The notes beneath the pieces were generated by a model, which was given only the letters and a program-made list of their open reading frames with translations, was not told where the DNA came from and did not search any database. DNA of 60,474 bases from Priapulus caudatus (lineage: Eukaryota; Priapulida; Priapulimorpha; Priapulimorphida; Priapulidae): assembly GCF_000485595.1 (NCBI RefSeq), contig NW_014578318.1, positions 1 to 60,474 on the forward strand, in the 5' to 3' direction. Below, piece by piece: positions 22,411-33,684 of the stretch (positions are counted from its first letter, which is position 1; each line of letters starts with the position of its first letter). The position numbers and the translations under genes were made by a program.

Positions 22411-23036
22411 GACGCGGGCGGCAGCAGCGGCGTGCGACAGTGCGGGCAGCCGCAGCAGCAGGCAGCAAGCGGCCAGCGGCGCAGGCAGCGGCCGGCGGCA
22501 CGCGGCGGCGGCCGCAGGCGGCGCGGGACAGGCAGCAACGGTAAGAGCGGCGGCAGCGCAGGCGCAGCCGGCAAGCGCAGCGGCAGGCGGCAGCGGCAGC
22601 GGCTAGCGCAGCGCAGGCGCAGCGGGCAGCGGCAGCGGCAGCAGCAGCGCAGCGGCAGCGGCGGCGACGGCAGCGGCAGCGCAGCGGCAGCGGCGGCGAC
22701 AGCGGCAGCGGCAGCGGGCGGCGAGCAGCGGCAGCGGCGCCGGCGCGCAGCGCAGTGGGCAGCTGCGGCGACAGCGGAGCGGCAGCGGCGGCCGCGACCA
22801 GCGGCAGCGCGGCGCAGCGCAGCGCAGCGGCGCGAACAGCGGCAAGCGGCAGCGGCGGCGACAGCAGCAGCGGCAGCGGCGGCGACAGCGGCAGCGGCAG
22901 CGGCGGCGACAGAGCCACGCAGCGGCGGCGACCAGCGGCAGCAGCAGCGGCGGCGGCAGCGGCAGCGGCAGGCGGCAAGCGCAGCACAGCGGCGGCAGCA
23001 AGCGGCAGCAGCAGCGGCGGGGCGGCAAGCAGCGGA
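22411..23036. repeat. GCGGCA / CAGCGG hexanucleotide array
   Basis: About 625 bp of imperfect GCGGCAGCGGCAGC units with very few T. All frames are open as Ala/Ser/Gly/Arg runs, which is why long ORFs appear on both strands. None is credible as a gene. Local structure (G-quadruplex or hairpins) is likely. Confidence 0.9.
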
Positions 23037-23110
23037 GTGACCGGTCGTCTCTTTCAATCCCTCGGCGATCGTTCGAAACCGCGGCAGCGACATGCGTTTC
23101 TTTATTTCAG

Positions 23111-23176
23111 CAGGTCATCGTTACATCGGGCAGTATGCCTGTGAAAGCCTCTTTCATCGCTACGCGTGGGCCGCTG
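23111..23176 (+). CDS. candidate 66-nt internal exon, weakly PTP-like
   Basis: A good acceptor (GCGTTTCTTTATTTCAG, ending 23110) precedes the segment, with a second AG three bases on (a NAGNAG acceptor). A consensus-like donor CTG|GTGAGG follows at 23177. Between them 22 codons are open, in phase 0 at both ends. The residues end SFIATRGPL, which resembles the IATQGPL motif of protein tyrosine phosphatase domains with R for Q. No neighbouring exon with the next PTP motif is seen. This is suggestive only. Confidence 0.22.
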
Positions 23177-23281
23177 GTGAGGGATGCTTCTAAAGCGTGT
23201 GTACGTCCTACACACACGTATATATAAAGTTGGTCTTCGCTCTCCTGCTCATGTGCCGTCCACGCGACATGCATTCCATGT

Positions 23282-23462
23282 GTGGTGTGGGGCGGTGCGG
23301 TGCGTGCGTGTTGTGTGTGTGTTGTGTGTGTGTGTGTGTGTGTGTTGTGTGTGTGTGTTGTGTGCGTGTGTGTTTGGTTTGTTTCCTGGCGTCGTGTGAG
23401 TTTGTGTGTGTGTGTTGTGTGTGAGTGTGTGTGTGGTGGTGTGTGTGTGTGTGGTGTGTAGT
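23282..23462. repeat. (GT)n microsatellite, left part of block Z1
   Basis: A broken GT array. The partner is the GT array at 35365-35420. Confidence 0.9.
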
Positions 23463-24430
23463 TTTGTAAGTAGACGTGTACATCGTGTGTTTCTGTATGT
23501 TATGTAATGTGTGTACGTGCATGCCTGTATCAGAGACGCTACGTACGTACAGGTACGAAAGCTATCGGCACCCCCCTCGCTGTGGCGTGGCGTGCGTGCG
23601 TGCGTGCGTGCGTCGTGCGTGGCGTCGCGTGCCGTGCGTGCGTGCGTGCGTGACGTGCTTATTACCACAAGGTCCGGTAGCTATCGGCACCACCCGTCCG
23701 CTGTGCTGCGTGCGTGCGGCGTGCGTGCGTGCGTGCGTGCGTGCCTGTGCGTGTGTGCGTGCGTGCGGCGTGCGCGCGTGCGTGCGTGTACGCACAGGTC
23801 GGAAGCTATCGCACCCCATCAGCTGTCTGCTGCGTGCGTGCGTCGTGCGTGCGCTGCGTGTGTGCGCGTGCGTGTACGCACAGGTCGGAAGCTATCGGAC
23901 CCCCTCCAGCTGTGCGTGCGTGCTTGCGTGCGTGCGTGCCGTGCGTGCGTGCGGCGTGAAAGTGTACGCACAGTGTCCGGAAAAGCTATCGCACCCCCCA
24001 TCCGCTGTGCGTGCGTGCTGCTGCGTACGGTGGCGTGCGTGCGTGCGTGCTTATACCGCACAGAGTCGCGGAAGCTAATCGCACCCCCTCCGCTTGGCGT
24101 GCGTGGCGTGGTGCGTGCGTGTGCGCACGAGTCCGGAAGCTATCAGCACCGCACGATCCCGCTTCCGCTGCTGCTTATCCTACAATAAAATACCGACGAG
24201 ATAAAAGTTTCCGCTATGCGTCCCGTGCACGCAACCACGCACGCACGCACGCACACTCGACACGCATCCACAGGCACTCTATTATTCACTCCTGAATATC
24301 ATCGTGTGCCGACGATTGCGGCGATGGCTTCGGCAGGAATGTTGGCCGACAGGGAAAGACGTCAGTGTATGATCATAGAGACACTGCATAACCTGACTGC
24401 AATCTCTCTAACACCAGTCGTGCTTAACAG
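23463..24430. repeat. block Z copy 1
   Basis: Partner of 35425-36418. It contains a seven-unit minisatellite (23555-24160). Each unit has CACAGGTCCGGAAGCTATCG, then CACCCC(A)TCCGCTGTG, then a variable run of TGCG. Unit anchors (GCTATC) lie at about 23561, 23680, 23805, 23891, 23985, 24074 and 24139. A non-repeat tail contains CGTGTGCCGACGATTGCGGCG and AAGACGTCAGTGTATG. The Cys/Val/Arg-rich ORFs across it come from TGCG repeats. Confidence 0.85.
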
Positions 24431-26174
24431 GGGTAAATAATGACAAATAGTAACAAAATATGAAAAATAATAGTGACAAAATAGTGACAAATAAACATAA
24501 CAATTAAATTTGTACAGTATTTCTCCTCTGGTAGTGGCTGAGATATCGCAATTAGATGAACTTGCCCGGTCCTAACTGAACGTTGGAACTTTGTTTTGCC
24601 ATCCATTGGCACACAGTTGCCAGCACGGTGCTCTCTTACCCCTCACGTCAGCGGCTACACAAAAATCACATTGGCGAACTTCATTCAAGCTTAGTGGAAT
24701 TTTGCCGAGAGGTGAAAAGCGCGCTGTTTTGCTGCAGCAATCGGAATCTCAAATGGATACTGCTATAATTATGCTGTTGAATCGTAGTTTCTGAATACGA
24801 TACAGATCGCCACATGTACAATCTATGTCGAAACTTATAATAAACACTGCTCGTGGTCGATTTTCAACTCAACACCTTTCTCCATTTCTTTTCTCGTAAT
24901 TTTTCTTCCATAACACCAAACGCTACTTCCTAGTCAACACACCGAACTGACAGGGTTCTGAGTCGTCACTGTCCATCATCATCATTAAAAGATCACCATC
25001 GCTGGTAGCACGCTTGCTAACATATTCTCTATCGTAACAATCCCGCTCAAGCGATAAACCACCAAACTCTGGCTTCAGGTTCTAACACTCCGGCTTAACC
25101 TCGACTCCCCAGAGAACTCTAACACACGGAACCTCAATCTAGATTTAACTGTGATTCTAAATTAAGCCAAACACGATATACTCATTAACAGTGCAGCAGC
25201 ATACAACATAAACACCAATATATACACTGTAGTTTAGGAACAGGAAGAAGACTTCTGCATTGACTGCAGCGAGATAGTACAGCTAGGTGACCGAGGTTTC
25301 GTCCAGTACGAGTTACTACGATGCCACTACCATCACACTGTGGCTAGCATCTGCGTGCAATAACATCCCATGCAGTAGCGCACTATTGCCCTGCTACATG
25401 GCTAGTTTAACATCCTCGCACGATCAAAGTGTAAATCATATCTTCTCGTCTATCTTCGCTTCTAACGAAAAATAAACAAACCAGCTTAAAATCTGCTTCG
25501 ATTGGCGCGACGAAGCCATTTACCGACTGGCAGCGCCCTCACGAATGACGTCATAATACAATCTGCTATGCGCCAGCTAAAATCGGCTGAATCGCATTTG
25601 CTATAGATCTTCCACAGCTTGAGATTCTGGAGCAGCAACGACACTTCGCATGACTGCCCACCCGCCTTCGGCTTTCTGCCCGCGACGAATCAATACTTTG
25701 CGCGAGGCCTTGCCTTTAAGACTATTAAAACACCTAACTTATTTTTTGCACGTGATTTAAAGTCGGGTCTTCTCGGTGCGCCCGCCGTGAGGCCGGCATA
25801 AGATACTGACCGGCACGCTCGTTCATTATTTATCCCATACTCACATACAGAACACGTATACAACATGCGCGCCTCCAGTCCCTCACTATAGAGCCGCGAC
25901 GCCTACATATACACTGCACACACTACCCGCACTACGGACGCGCGCAACACACAAAACATGCGTACATAAACCAAAGCTCCCACCTACGCCGGCGCACGCG
26001 TCACCGCCCGGCAACGCACGACACGCGCGCGGCGCATAACATCCCAAGCCGCCACCACACCACTGCACCTGCACACGCCAACACCGCCACACACCAGACG
26101 ACCACACGCACACGCACATCGCACACGCAGCACGACACGCACACACAAACACACACACACAGCACACACACACA

Positions 26175-26205
<31 letters not shown>

Positions 26206-26289
26206 CAACACGACATCCGCACAGCACACACACACACACACACAGACCGCCCCCCCCCCCCCCCTAGGAAATGGCTCCCCCCACCATCA
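24431..26289. repeat. block X copy 1 (noisy)
   Basis: Aligns with 33685-35345 and, from about 25060, with 31302-32545. It starts with an AATAGTGACAA tandem (24432-24495). Landmarks in order: CTCCTCTGGTAGTGGCTG, AGTAGCGCACTATTGCCCTG, TGACGTCA (25546), a CA tract (26100-26246) and a 15-base poly-C (26250-26264). It has many single-base insertions relative to 33685-35345. No coding frame survives in all three copies. Confidence 0.85.
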
Positions 26290-27415
26290 AACACAATTAT
26301 ATATGATATTAATGGTATATAAAGAGGGGAAAGAGAGGTAAGGGGAAATAAGGTAATATTTTAGAGTAGTTTAATGTGGAATATGAGTATAGAATGATGG
26401 GGTTATAAGAGAATAAAGGAGGATAATATATAGAGAGTAAATTAGAAAAATATTAAATATTAGTAGTGGAGTGTAGAAGAAAATGATGAAAGCAATTATG
26501 TTAGGTGAATGAGAAATATAGAATAAGGAATTGGAGAGTGAAAGTTTAGGTTGGTGTGGGATATTTTTTAAAGGAGTTATAATTAGAATAGCGAATCGAC
26601 ATTATCTTGATCAGACAGGACGAACTAATTATGAACCACAGGAAAATAAAGAAAAGGTTGGTTAGAATATGGAAATATGTGGAAGAAATAGAATTACACA
26701 CACACGTCAGATGGACATAAAACGTACTTCATAGCCTACACTGACAAACAGAAACAAGGGGGACCTGAATAATCATGAATTAGAATAAAAAACGCTGGCT
26801 ATGCGAACGACTGGTATGTACTATATATATGACCACACGGACACTAAACAAGTCCGGCGTCCCCGGGGTTGATTTTAACGAATCTACCGACAGGGCGGGT
26901 CATTCTGTGATCGTCGAATATATTTGGTTGCCGGTATGACTAATCCAAGTAATTCCTCACACAGTCGAGGTTATAGAACGTGGCGACGGAAGTTGACCGA
27001 GGTGAAAACGTGGACGGAATTAGCCTGAGGTTAGAAACGTGCTGGCGGATATTAGCCGTACCTGAATGATACAGGCGGTTCCGAGTTCCGCTGGCACTAA
27101 GCACGTAACGAAGTTAGTATATGTTACCTATCGTAGTTAACTAAACACTAAGTAAGTGTTAGTTAGTAGTGTTTAGTTAAGTTTAGTTGTAAGTAGTGGA
27201 GTGAGCGGAACGCGACGCGCCTGTATCATAACAGGTTAAATTACCGTGTTTAGAACGTGGGATTGGCCGTGTCACGTGACTAGCACAAGAACTGAAGCTG
27301 TCGATCTGCGCTGCCATGCTGCTGCAGGCGTAAGAAGTGACGTTCATGACCAGCTTCATGAGGTCACTGACAGGAGCGAGACAGGCGTTGTACAGTGTTT
27401 ATGGTGGACATATTA
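26290..27415. repeat. block Y copy 1 (noisy, cytosine-depleted at left)
   Basis: Aligns with 32546-33684. The first 300 bp (26295-26591) have one C only, while the partner has ordinary C content. From 26592 the copies match with scattered indels and include a decayed copy of the foldback element (about 27045-27235). Confidence 0.85.
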
Positions 27416-28325
27416 AGCTCTCTCTATATGTCTGCTCTCTCTCTCTTCGCTCATCGTCTCTCTCTCCTCTCTCTTTCTCTATCTCTCTCTCTCTCTCTCT
27501 CCCTGCTTCTCTCTCTCTCTCTCCCTCTCTCGCTCCTCTCTCTCACTCTCTACTCTCTCGTCGGCTCCGCTCTCCGCTCTCCGCTCCTCGGCTCAATCGC
27601 GCGGGTACTTCTCGAGCCTCAGCGGCCCGACGCTCTCTCCTTCTCGTCTCCCTCTCTCTCATCTCTCTCGTCTCCCATTCTTTCTCTCCTCTCTCTCCTC
27701 TCGTTGCTATCTCTCATCATGCATCAGAGCGTCATCTCTCTCTCTCTCATCTATTCTCTCCTCTTCTCTCTCTTCTCCTCTCTTGTCCCTCCGTCCCCCG
27801 TCTCCACCTCATGTCTCTCTCGTGTCTCTTTCTCCTCCGTCTCTCTTCTTCTCGGTTTCCTCTCCCTTCTCTCGATCTCTCCTCTCTCTGTCACCGCTCC
27901 CTCCCCTCACCTCCTCTCCCCCTCGACCGGCCCTCCCTCTCTCCTCCTCTCCTCTCCGGTCTCTGTCCTGTCCTCTCTATCTCTCGATCTCTCTCTTCAC
28001 TCTCTGCCGCATCTCTCTCTCTCGAGCTCCTCTCTTCGCATCCCTCTCTCTCTCCTCCGCTCTCTCCCTCTCCTCTCCTGTCTGTCTCTTCGTCCTCTCT
28101 GTCTCTGTCTCTTGGTCTCCTCCCTCTCTCTCATCTCTCCTCGTCCTCTCTCTCTCCTCTGTCTCTCTCTCTGTTTCTCGTCTGTCTCTCTCTCTGTCTC
28201 TCCTCCATCCTCTCTCTCTCTCTCTCTCTCTCATCTCCCTCCTCCCCTTCCTTTCCCCCCTCTCTCTCTCTCGTCTCCGTCTCTGCTCTCCCTTTCTCTC
28301 CTCGCTCTCGCATCTCTCTACCGCC
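27416..28325. repeat. degenerate (CT)n tract, about 0.9 kb
   Basis: CTCTCTCT runs broken by CG, TG, CC words. It sits directly 5' of block W, where the clean copy has only about 85 bp of CT (37246-37331). Ser/Leu-rich ORFs of up to 373 codons are artefacts of the repeat. Confidence 0.9.
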
Positions 28326-29019
28326 GTGTGACTAACACATCCCAGCCTGTAAGACGCTACGCGCGTCGCTATGCGTGTTCTACAGGTAAAATCAATTGCT
28401 GTATCAATTATCGGTCAAATTGCTCGTCGCATTGTCGAATAGTGATACAACCCGGTATGTGCATGTTCAAAAATAAATATGTAGAAATACATATATTAGA
28501 AAGCCGTAGTGAGTAAATCCGGTGAAAATCGAATAGCAATTACGCGGGGGAAAGTGTCAGATATTGATCTGAGTATTTTAGCCTGATTCACCTCATTAAT
28601 CATGAAACTGTATTCGCATGAAAGATCAATACAATACAACTCATAGCGCACGTTCGATTGTACTACTCAGAACAGCTGTCCTGATTATTAAATTCATATT
28701 TAATCTTTAGTGTTAAATCCAAGAAAATTAACTTACTTCGGGAAAATTTTAGATCTCCCTTAGGAAATCTAGGAATTGAGGGAAATCTTCATCAGGGTGT
28801 GACGTCAACCGTCCATAAGGTGCAACAGGTGACAAACTCATGAAGGCTCCTGATTAGTATAGCTGTCAGTCACACCCTGCTTGTCATCACATCACCCGTC
28901 ACCAATATATATATACCAGCCGCGACGAAGAAAGAAATAAGTTTGGTTTTTAGTCCTCATGCAATAGCCGTGTAAGAGAAAACTTGGTGAGAATCAAGCG
29001 GCTGGCGGTCCAGAAGAGT

Positions 29020-29052
29020 CCCCCCCCCCCCCCCGTCCCCCCCCCCCCCCCC
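29020..29052. repeat. double poly-C run (15 C, GT, 16 C)
   Basis: Two long C runs. At the equivalent point in W copy 2 (about 37968-37982) the sequence is only GAGAGTCGTCTCGTGAGC, with no C run. One of the two is wrong or has expanded recently. Confidence 0.8.
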
Positions 29053-29249
29053 TCGTGAGCGGGATGTCGAGAGCCGGAGAAACGTGTGGAGGCTGTTTAA
29101 TGGTTCAGTATTTATAAAAACCAACCCGCCGGCCGTAAATACCGCCTGTGGCTCGGTCGCGTGACTAATCCTGGCGTGGCGTGCTATCCGTGAAGTGAGA
29201 GAGCGCAACCGCGCGAATGTGAGGAGTCTAAGAACTGTGAAGACAGTGA

Positions 29250-29810
29250 ATGACGTGGGATGGGCAGAAGAGAGACAGACAGAGAGAGGGCGCGCGCGAG
29301 AGAGAGGGGACAGGGGAGAGAGAGAGAGTTGGAGCAGAAGAGTGATGAGAGAGTAGGGAGAGTGAGAGAAAGAGGGAGATAAGACAGAGAATGAAGGGGG
29401 CAGGGAGAGAGAGAGACGTTGAACAGAGAGTGAGAGGAGAGGGAGAGAGAGAAGAGAGAGAGAGAAGAAAGAGGAAGAATAGACAGAAGAGAGAAGGGGA
29501 GAAAGGGGAACAGGGAAGAGAGAGGGTTGGACAAGAGAGAGAGAGTAGAGGGAGGGAGGCCGGGGGAGAGAAAGTTGGACACAGGGAAAAGAGTATTGAG
29601 GAGAAAGGAGACCGGATATGAACGGGGGAGGATGGAAGATAAGAGAGCGGCCAGTAGGAGAAGGGTAGAGAAGCGAAAACGAGAGTCAGGGAGAGATAGA
29701 GATAGATTAGTGAGAGAGTGAGTGTGGAGAGAGAAGAGATGAAGTAGGAAAGAGACAAGGAAAATCGAAAAGAAAAAAGAAGCTAAATGGAGAGAGAATA
29801 GAGAGAACAC
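29250..29810. repeat. (GA)n-rich tract of block W1
   Basis: GAGAGAGA runs with GGGGA and TTGGACA words. Counterparts are at 38170-38690 and 39484-39960. Confidence 0.85.
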
Positions 29811-29929
29811 CTGAATGGGGCAAGTTGACGCAAATGAATGGATGGATGGATGGATAGATTGGATGGACGAAACCGGAACGGAACTGGACCGTACGGACGG
29901 ATGGGAAGAAACGGAACGGACGTACAGGA

Positions 29930-29984
29930 AATAATAGATAGATAGATAGATAGCTAGATAAAATAGATACGATAGATAGATAGA

Positions 29985-30016
<32 letters not shown>

Positions 30017-30379
30017 AAATAGATAAATAGATAATAGAGTAGATAGATATGATAGATAGATAGAATAGATAGATAGATAAGATAGATAGATAGATAGATA
30101 AGATAAATAGATAGATAGATAGATAGATAGATTTTTAGGTAGAAGTAGATAGAAAGAAAGAAATCGTAGAATAGATAGATTGCTAGATTAGATATAGATA
30201 GATAGATAGATAGATAGATATATAGATAGATAGATAGATAGGGAAGATAGGATTAGATAATAGATAGATAGATGAGATAGATAGATAGATAGATAGATAG
30301 AGTAGAATAGATAGATAGACAGATAGAATGATAGATAGATACGATAGATAGATAGATTAGTATAGATTAGATAGAATAC

Positions 30380-30424
<45 letters not shown>

Positions 30425-30558
30425 TAAGATAGATAGATAGATATGATAGATAGATAGATAGATAGATATGATAGATTAGATAACGATAGATATGATAGAT
30501 AGGATAGATAGGATTAGATAGATAGAAGATAGATAGATAGATAGATAGATAAGATAGA

Positions 30559-30594
<36 letters not shown>

Positions 30595-30642
30595 GATAGA
30601 TAAGATAGATAGATAGTATAGATAGAGTAGATAGATAGATTA

Positions 30643-30678
<36 letters not shown>

Positions 30679-30730
30679 GATAGATAAGATAGATAGATAG
30701 ATAAGATAGACAGAGTTGATAGATAAAATA
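29930..30730. repeat. (GATA)n array of block W1
   Basis: About 0.8 kb of GATA with many single-base slips. Minus-strand frames read Leu/Ser/Ile/Tyr repeats and are not genes. Confidence 0.95.
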
Positions 30731-31276
30731 GATATAGAGAGATATAGAAGAGAGAGAGCTGAATGAATAGATTTTTATGGTCGGGCATTTGATCAATCTG
30801 TTTGCCACGCAAACGTGGTGATTGATTTTTTGTCGATGGTATCCGAAATGCAAGCCTGTTCATTCTTTTCTCATTGTTAAGACGTAGAGTTATAAGTACC
30901 ATATTAACCCTTCCGTGAAGCATATAACACACTTATGCCATAATATTCGTAAAGCACTGCCGTCCGGTAGTAAAGAAACATTAATGTAATCAATAAATTC
31001 GCATTTGTTTATAATTATATTAAAATAGTATGACGATATAAAAAAAACTGTATGCCGGTTGGGCACATGCTTGATTCGTCACATTCACGGCCAACATTTT
31101 ATAGTAAAAAACACAAAGTGATAAATAATTACGTGTTTGTTTATATGTTGATAATAGTAATGACGATATAAGATATCAAACTGTATCCGTTGAGCAAGCT
31201 GCTTGCGGACACATTTCGCAAGATTTGATATTATATCTGATTTAGCAATATTATTGTATCAGATTTAACATTATGA

Positions 31277-31301
31277 NNNNNNNNNNNNNNNNNNNNNNNN
31301 N
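31277..31301. other. assembly gap (25 N)
   Basis: A run of exactly 25 N. W copy 1 stops at it and a truncated X copy starts right after it. Confidence 0.99.
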
Positions 31302-32470
31302 TCTCTGCTTAGTTCGTAACACTGGCTCTACCTCGGACCCGCCGAGACTCTAACCCGGACTCCATTCTAGATTTTAACTGTGATTCTAATTAAGCAAACG
31401 ATATACTCATAAAGTGGCACAGCATACAACATACATACACCGCAAATATAACATGTAGTTTAGAACAGAAGAAGACCTGCTGCATTGACTGAGCGAGATA
31501 TGTGACAGCAGGGTAGACCGAGGTTTGTCGGTAGAAGGGTTATACGATGCCACCACCATTCACACTGTGGGCTACATCTGCGTGGCAATAACATCCCATG
31601 CAGTAGCGCACTATTGCCCCTGCTACATGGCTAGTTTACATTCCTCGACGAGCAAAGGTGTAAATCATATCTTCTCGTCTATCTTCGCTCTAAGCGAAAA
31701 TAAGCAACAGCTTAAAATCTGCTTCGATTGGCCCGATCGAAGCATTTACGTGATGCAGCGCTCTCACGAATGACGTCATCGAGTTACAATCTGTAAATGC
31801 CGCAGTAAAATTGGCCTGAATGCATTTGTTATAGAGTGTTCAAGCTTGAGATTTGGAGCAGCAACTGACCATTCGCATTGACTGCACGCGCACGCCTGGT
31901 AATTCCTGCGGGAAACACAAAACTCGTAAATAGTCTTTCGGAGGCCTTGCCTTTAGGAGATATTAAAACAGCATAAATATTTTTGCACGTGTATTTTAAG
32001 AGTCGGGTTCTTCTGGTGGCTGCGTGAGGGCGGCATAGATAGCTGACGGCGCATCGGTTCATTATTTATCGCATACTCATATACAGACACGTATACAGAC
32101 ATGCGCGCCTCCCAGTATATAGAGCCGCGACGTACATATACATGCACACACCTACGCGCACGTACGGACGCGCGCACACACAAACACGTGCGTACATAAA
32201 CAAACGCACACGTAAGAGCGCACGCGTGCACGGCCCAGCACGCACGCACGCGCGCGCGACAACACACACGCACTCACCATGCACCACACATGCGCGCACA
32301 CACCGTGGCACACTGTCTCGCGAAGACGCACAGCGCAACGCACACGCGACGACGCACACGAACACCAACACCCACACAGCACGCACACGCGCGCGCGCAC
32401 ACAACACGACACCAACCACCCCACACCGGCACACACACACACACACCACCACACACACACACACACACAC

Positions 32471-32533
<63 letters not shown>

Positions 32534-32545
32534 ATATATATATAT
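31302..32545. repeat. block X copy 2, 5'-truncated at the gap
   Basis: Matches 34310-35345 and 25060-26290. It begins mid-block at TCGTAACACTGGCTCTACC. TGACGTCA is at 31771. It ends in a long CA array (32433-32531) and TATATA. Confidence 0.85.
32433..32531. repeat. (CA)n microsatellite of X2
   Basis: More than 30 uninterrupted CA units at its right part. Confidence 0.95.
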
Positions 32546-33684
32546 ATATGGTATATACACGCGGGCGCACAGAGAGAGAAGGGGAAATACGGTCTATTTC
32601 GCGTTAGTTTATGTGGCTATGGGCATGTATACAAACACAACAGCCAATGATGGGGGTTACTAACCCAGACATAGCCGGCCGACGGATCATATATAGCAGC
32701 GTAAATGTCGACGCAATATTGGATCTTTCGTGAGTGGCACACGTGTCTCGCAAGAACTGCTGAAACGCAATTCTGTTTCAGGTGCTGCCGACATATAGAA
32801 TAAGGAATTGGCAGCGTGCCACCCTCCCACGTTTCCGGTTGGTGTGGGGTCCGTATTTTTTAAGGAGTTATAATTAGAATTCATGCGAATCGCCTTATCT
32901 TGATCGCTAGGCCGGCACTAATATGGAACACCCGGGAAACATAAAGAAACGGTTGGTTACGATTGCAATATCATGGAGAGATAGACTTCCACCCACGTCA
33001 GATGGAGAAAAGACGTCTTCAATAGCCTACACTACAAACAGGAAACAAGGGGGCCTGATAATCATAATTAGAATAAAAACCTGCTATGCGAACCTGGTAT
33101 GTGACTATATATAGACACACGGACACTAACATATCCGCGTCCGGGGTGATTTTACGAGCTACCGACAGGCGGTCATAACATTTCTGTGATGCGTCGAATA
33201 TTATTTGGTTCCGGTATGACTAATCCAAGTAATTCTCCGTCACACAGTCGAGGTTATAGAACGTGGCGACGGAATTAACCGAGGTGAGAACGTGGGACGG
33301 AATTAGCCGAGATTAGAAACGTGGCTGGCGGAATTAGCCGTAACCTGTATGATACAGGCGGTTCCGGTTCCGCTGCACTACACTAACGAAGTTAGTAGTA
33401 GTGTTACACTACGTAGTTAACTAACACTAAGTAGTGTTAGTTAGTAGTTTTAGTTAAGTTAGTGTAAGTTAGTAGTGTAGGTTAGTGTAGTGAAGCGGAA
33501 CCGGAACCGCCTGTATCATACAGGTTAAATTAGCCGTGGTTAGAACGTGGGGATTGGCCGTGTCACGTGACTAGCAACAGAACTGAAGCTGTCGATCTGC
33601 GCTGCATGCTGCTCAGCGTAAGAGTGACGTCATGACAGCTTCATGAGGTCCTGACAGGAGCGAGACAGGCGTGTACGTGTTTAT
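32546..33684. repeat. block Y copy 2 (clean)
   Basis: Partner of 26290-27415 with normal base composition. It contains three units of about 30 bp of AGAACGTGG..CGGAATTAGCCG (33252-33340) and an intact foldback element (33341-33527). TGACGTCA is at 33625. Confidence 0.85.
33341..33527. mobile_element. foldback MITE with about 46-bp terminal inverted repeats
   Basis: The left arm 33342-33387 begins AACCTGTATGATACAGGCGG. The right arm 33481-33526 is its reverse complement with one mismatch (CTGCAC against CTTCAC). The 93-bp middle is itself built of TTAGTTAG and CACTAAGTAGTGTTAG palindromes. The sequence AATTAGCCG occurs immediately on both sides (33332-33340, 33528-33536) and could be a 9-bp target duplication. 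However, the element sits in a minisatellite whose unit also contains AATTAGCCG. There is no coding capacity. Confidence 0.65.

Larger units (their letters stand above)
28326..31276. repeat. block W copy 1 (noisy), cut by N gap
   Basis: Aligns with 37332-41593. Order: flank with CAGCCTGTAAGACGCTACGC, TGACGTCA (28800), a poly-C insertion (29020-29052), a GA tract (29250-29810), a GGAT/GGAC tract, a GATA array (29930-30730), and an AT-rich tail ending at the gap. Insertions such as extra A or C are frequent compared with 37332 onward. Confidence 0.85.

Noticed and set aside
22361-23093. Ala/Arg-rich ORFs of up to 228 codons on both strands
   Set aside because: By-product of the GCGGCA array.
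23555-24160. CRISPR-like pattern (seven similar repeats with variable spacers)
   Set aside because: The 'spacers' are all TGCG runs, the repeats drift, and the surroundings are animal-type repeats. It is a minisatellite.
27337-28516. Ser/Leu-rich ORFs of 332 and 373 codons
   Set aside because: Translation of a CT microsatellite. The clean paralogue has only 85 bp here.
30357-30932. Leu/Ser/Ile/Tyr repeat protein on the minus strand
   Set aside because: Translation of GATA tetranucleotides.
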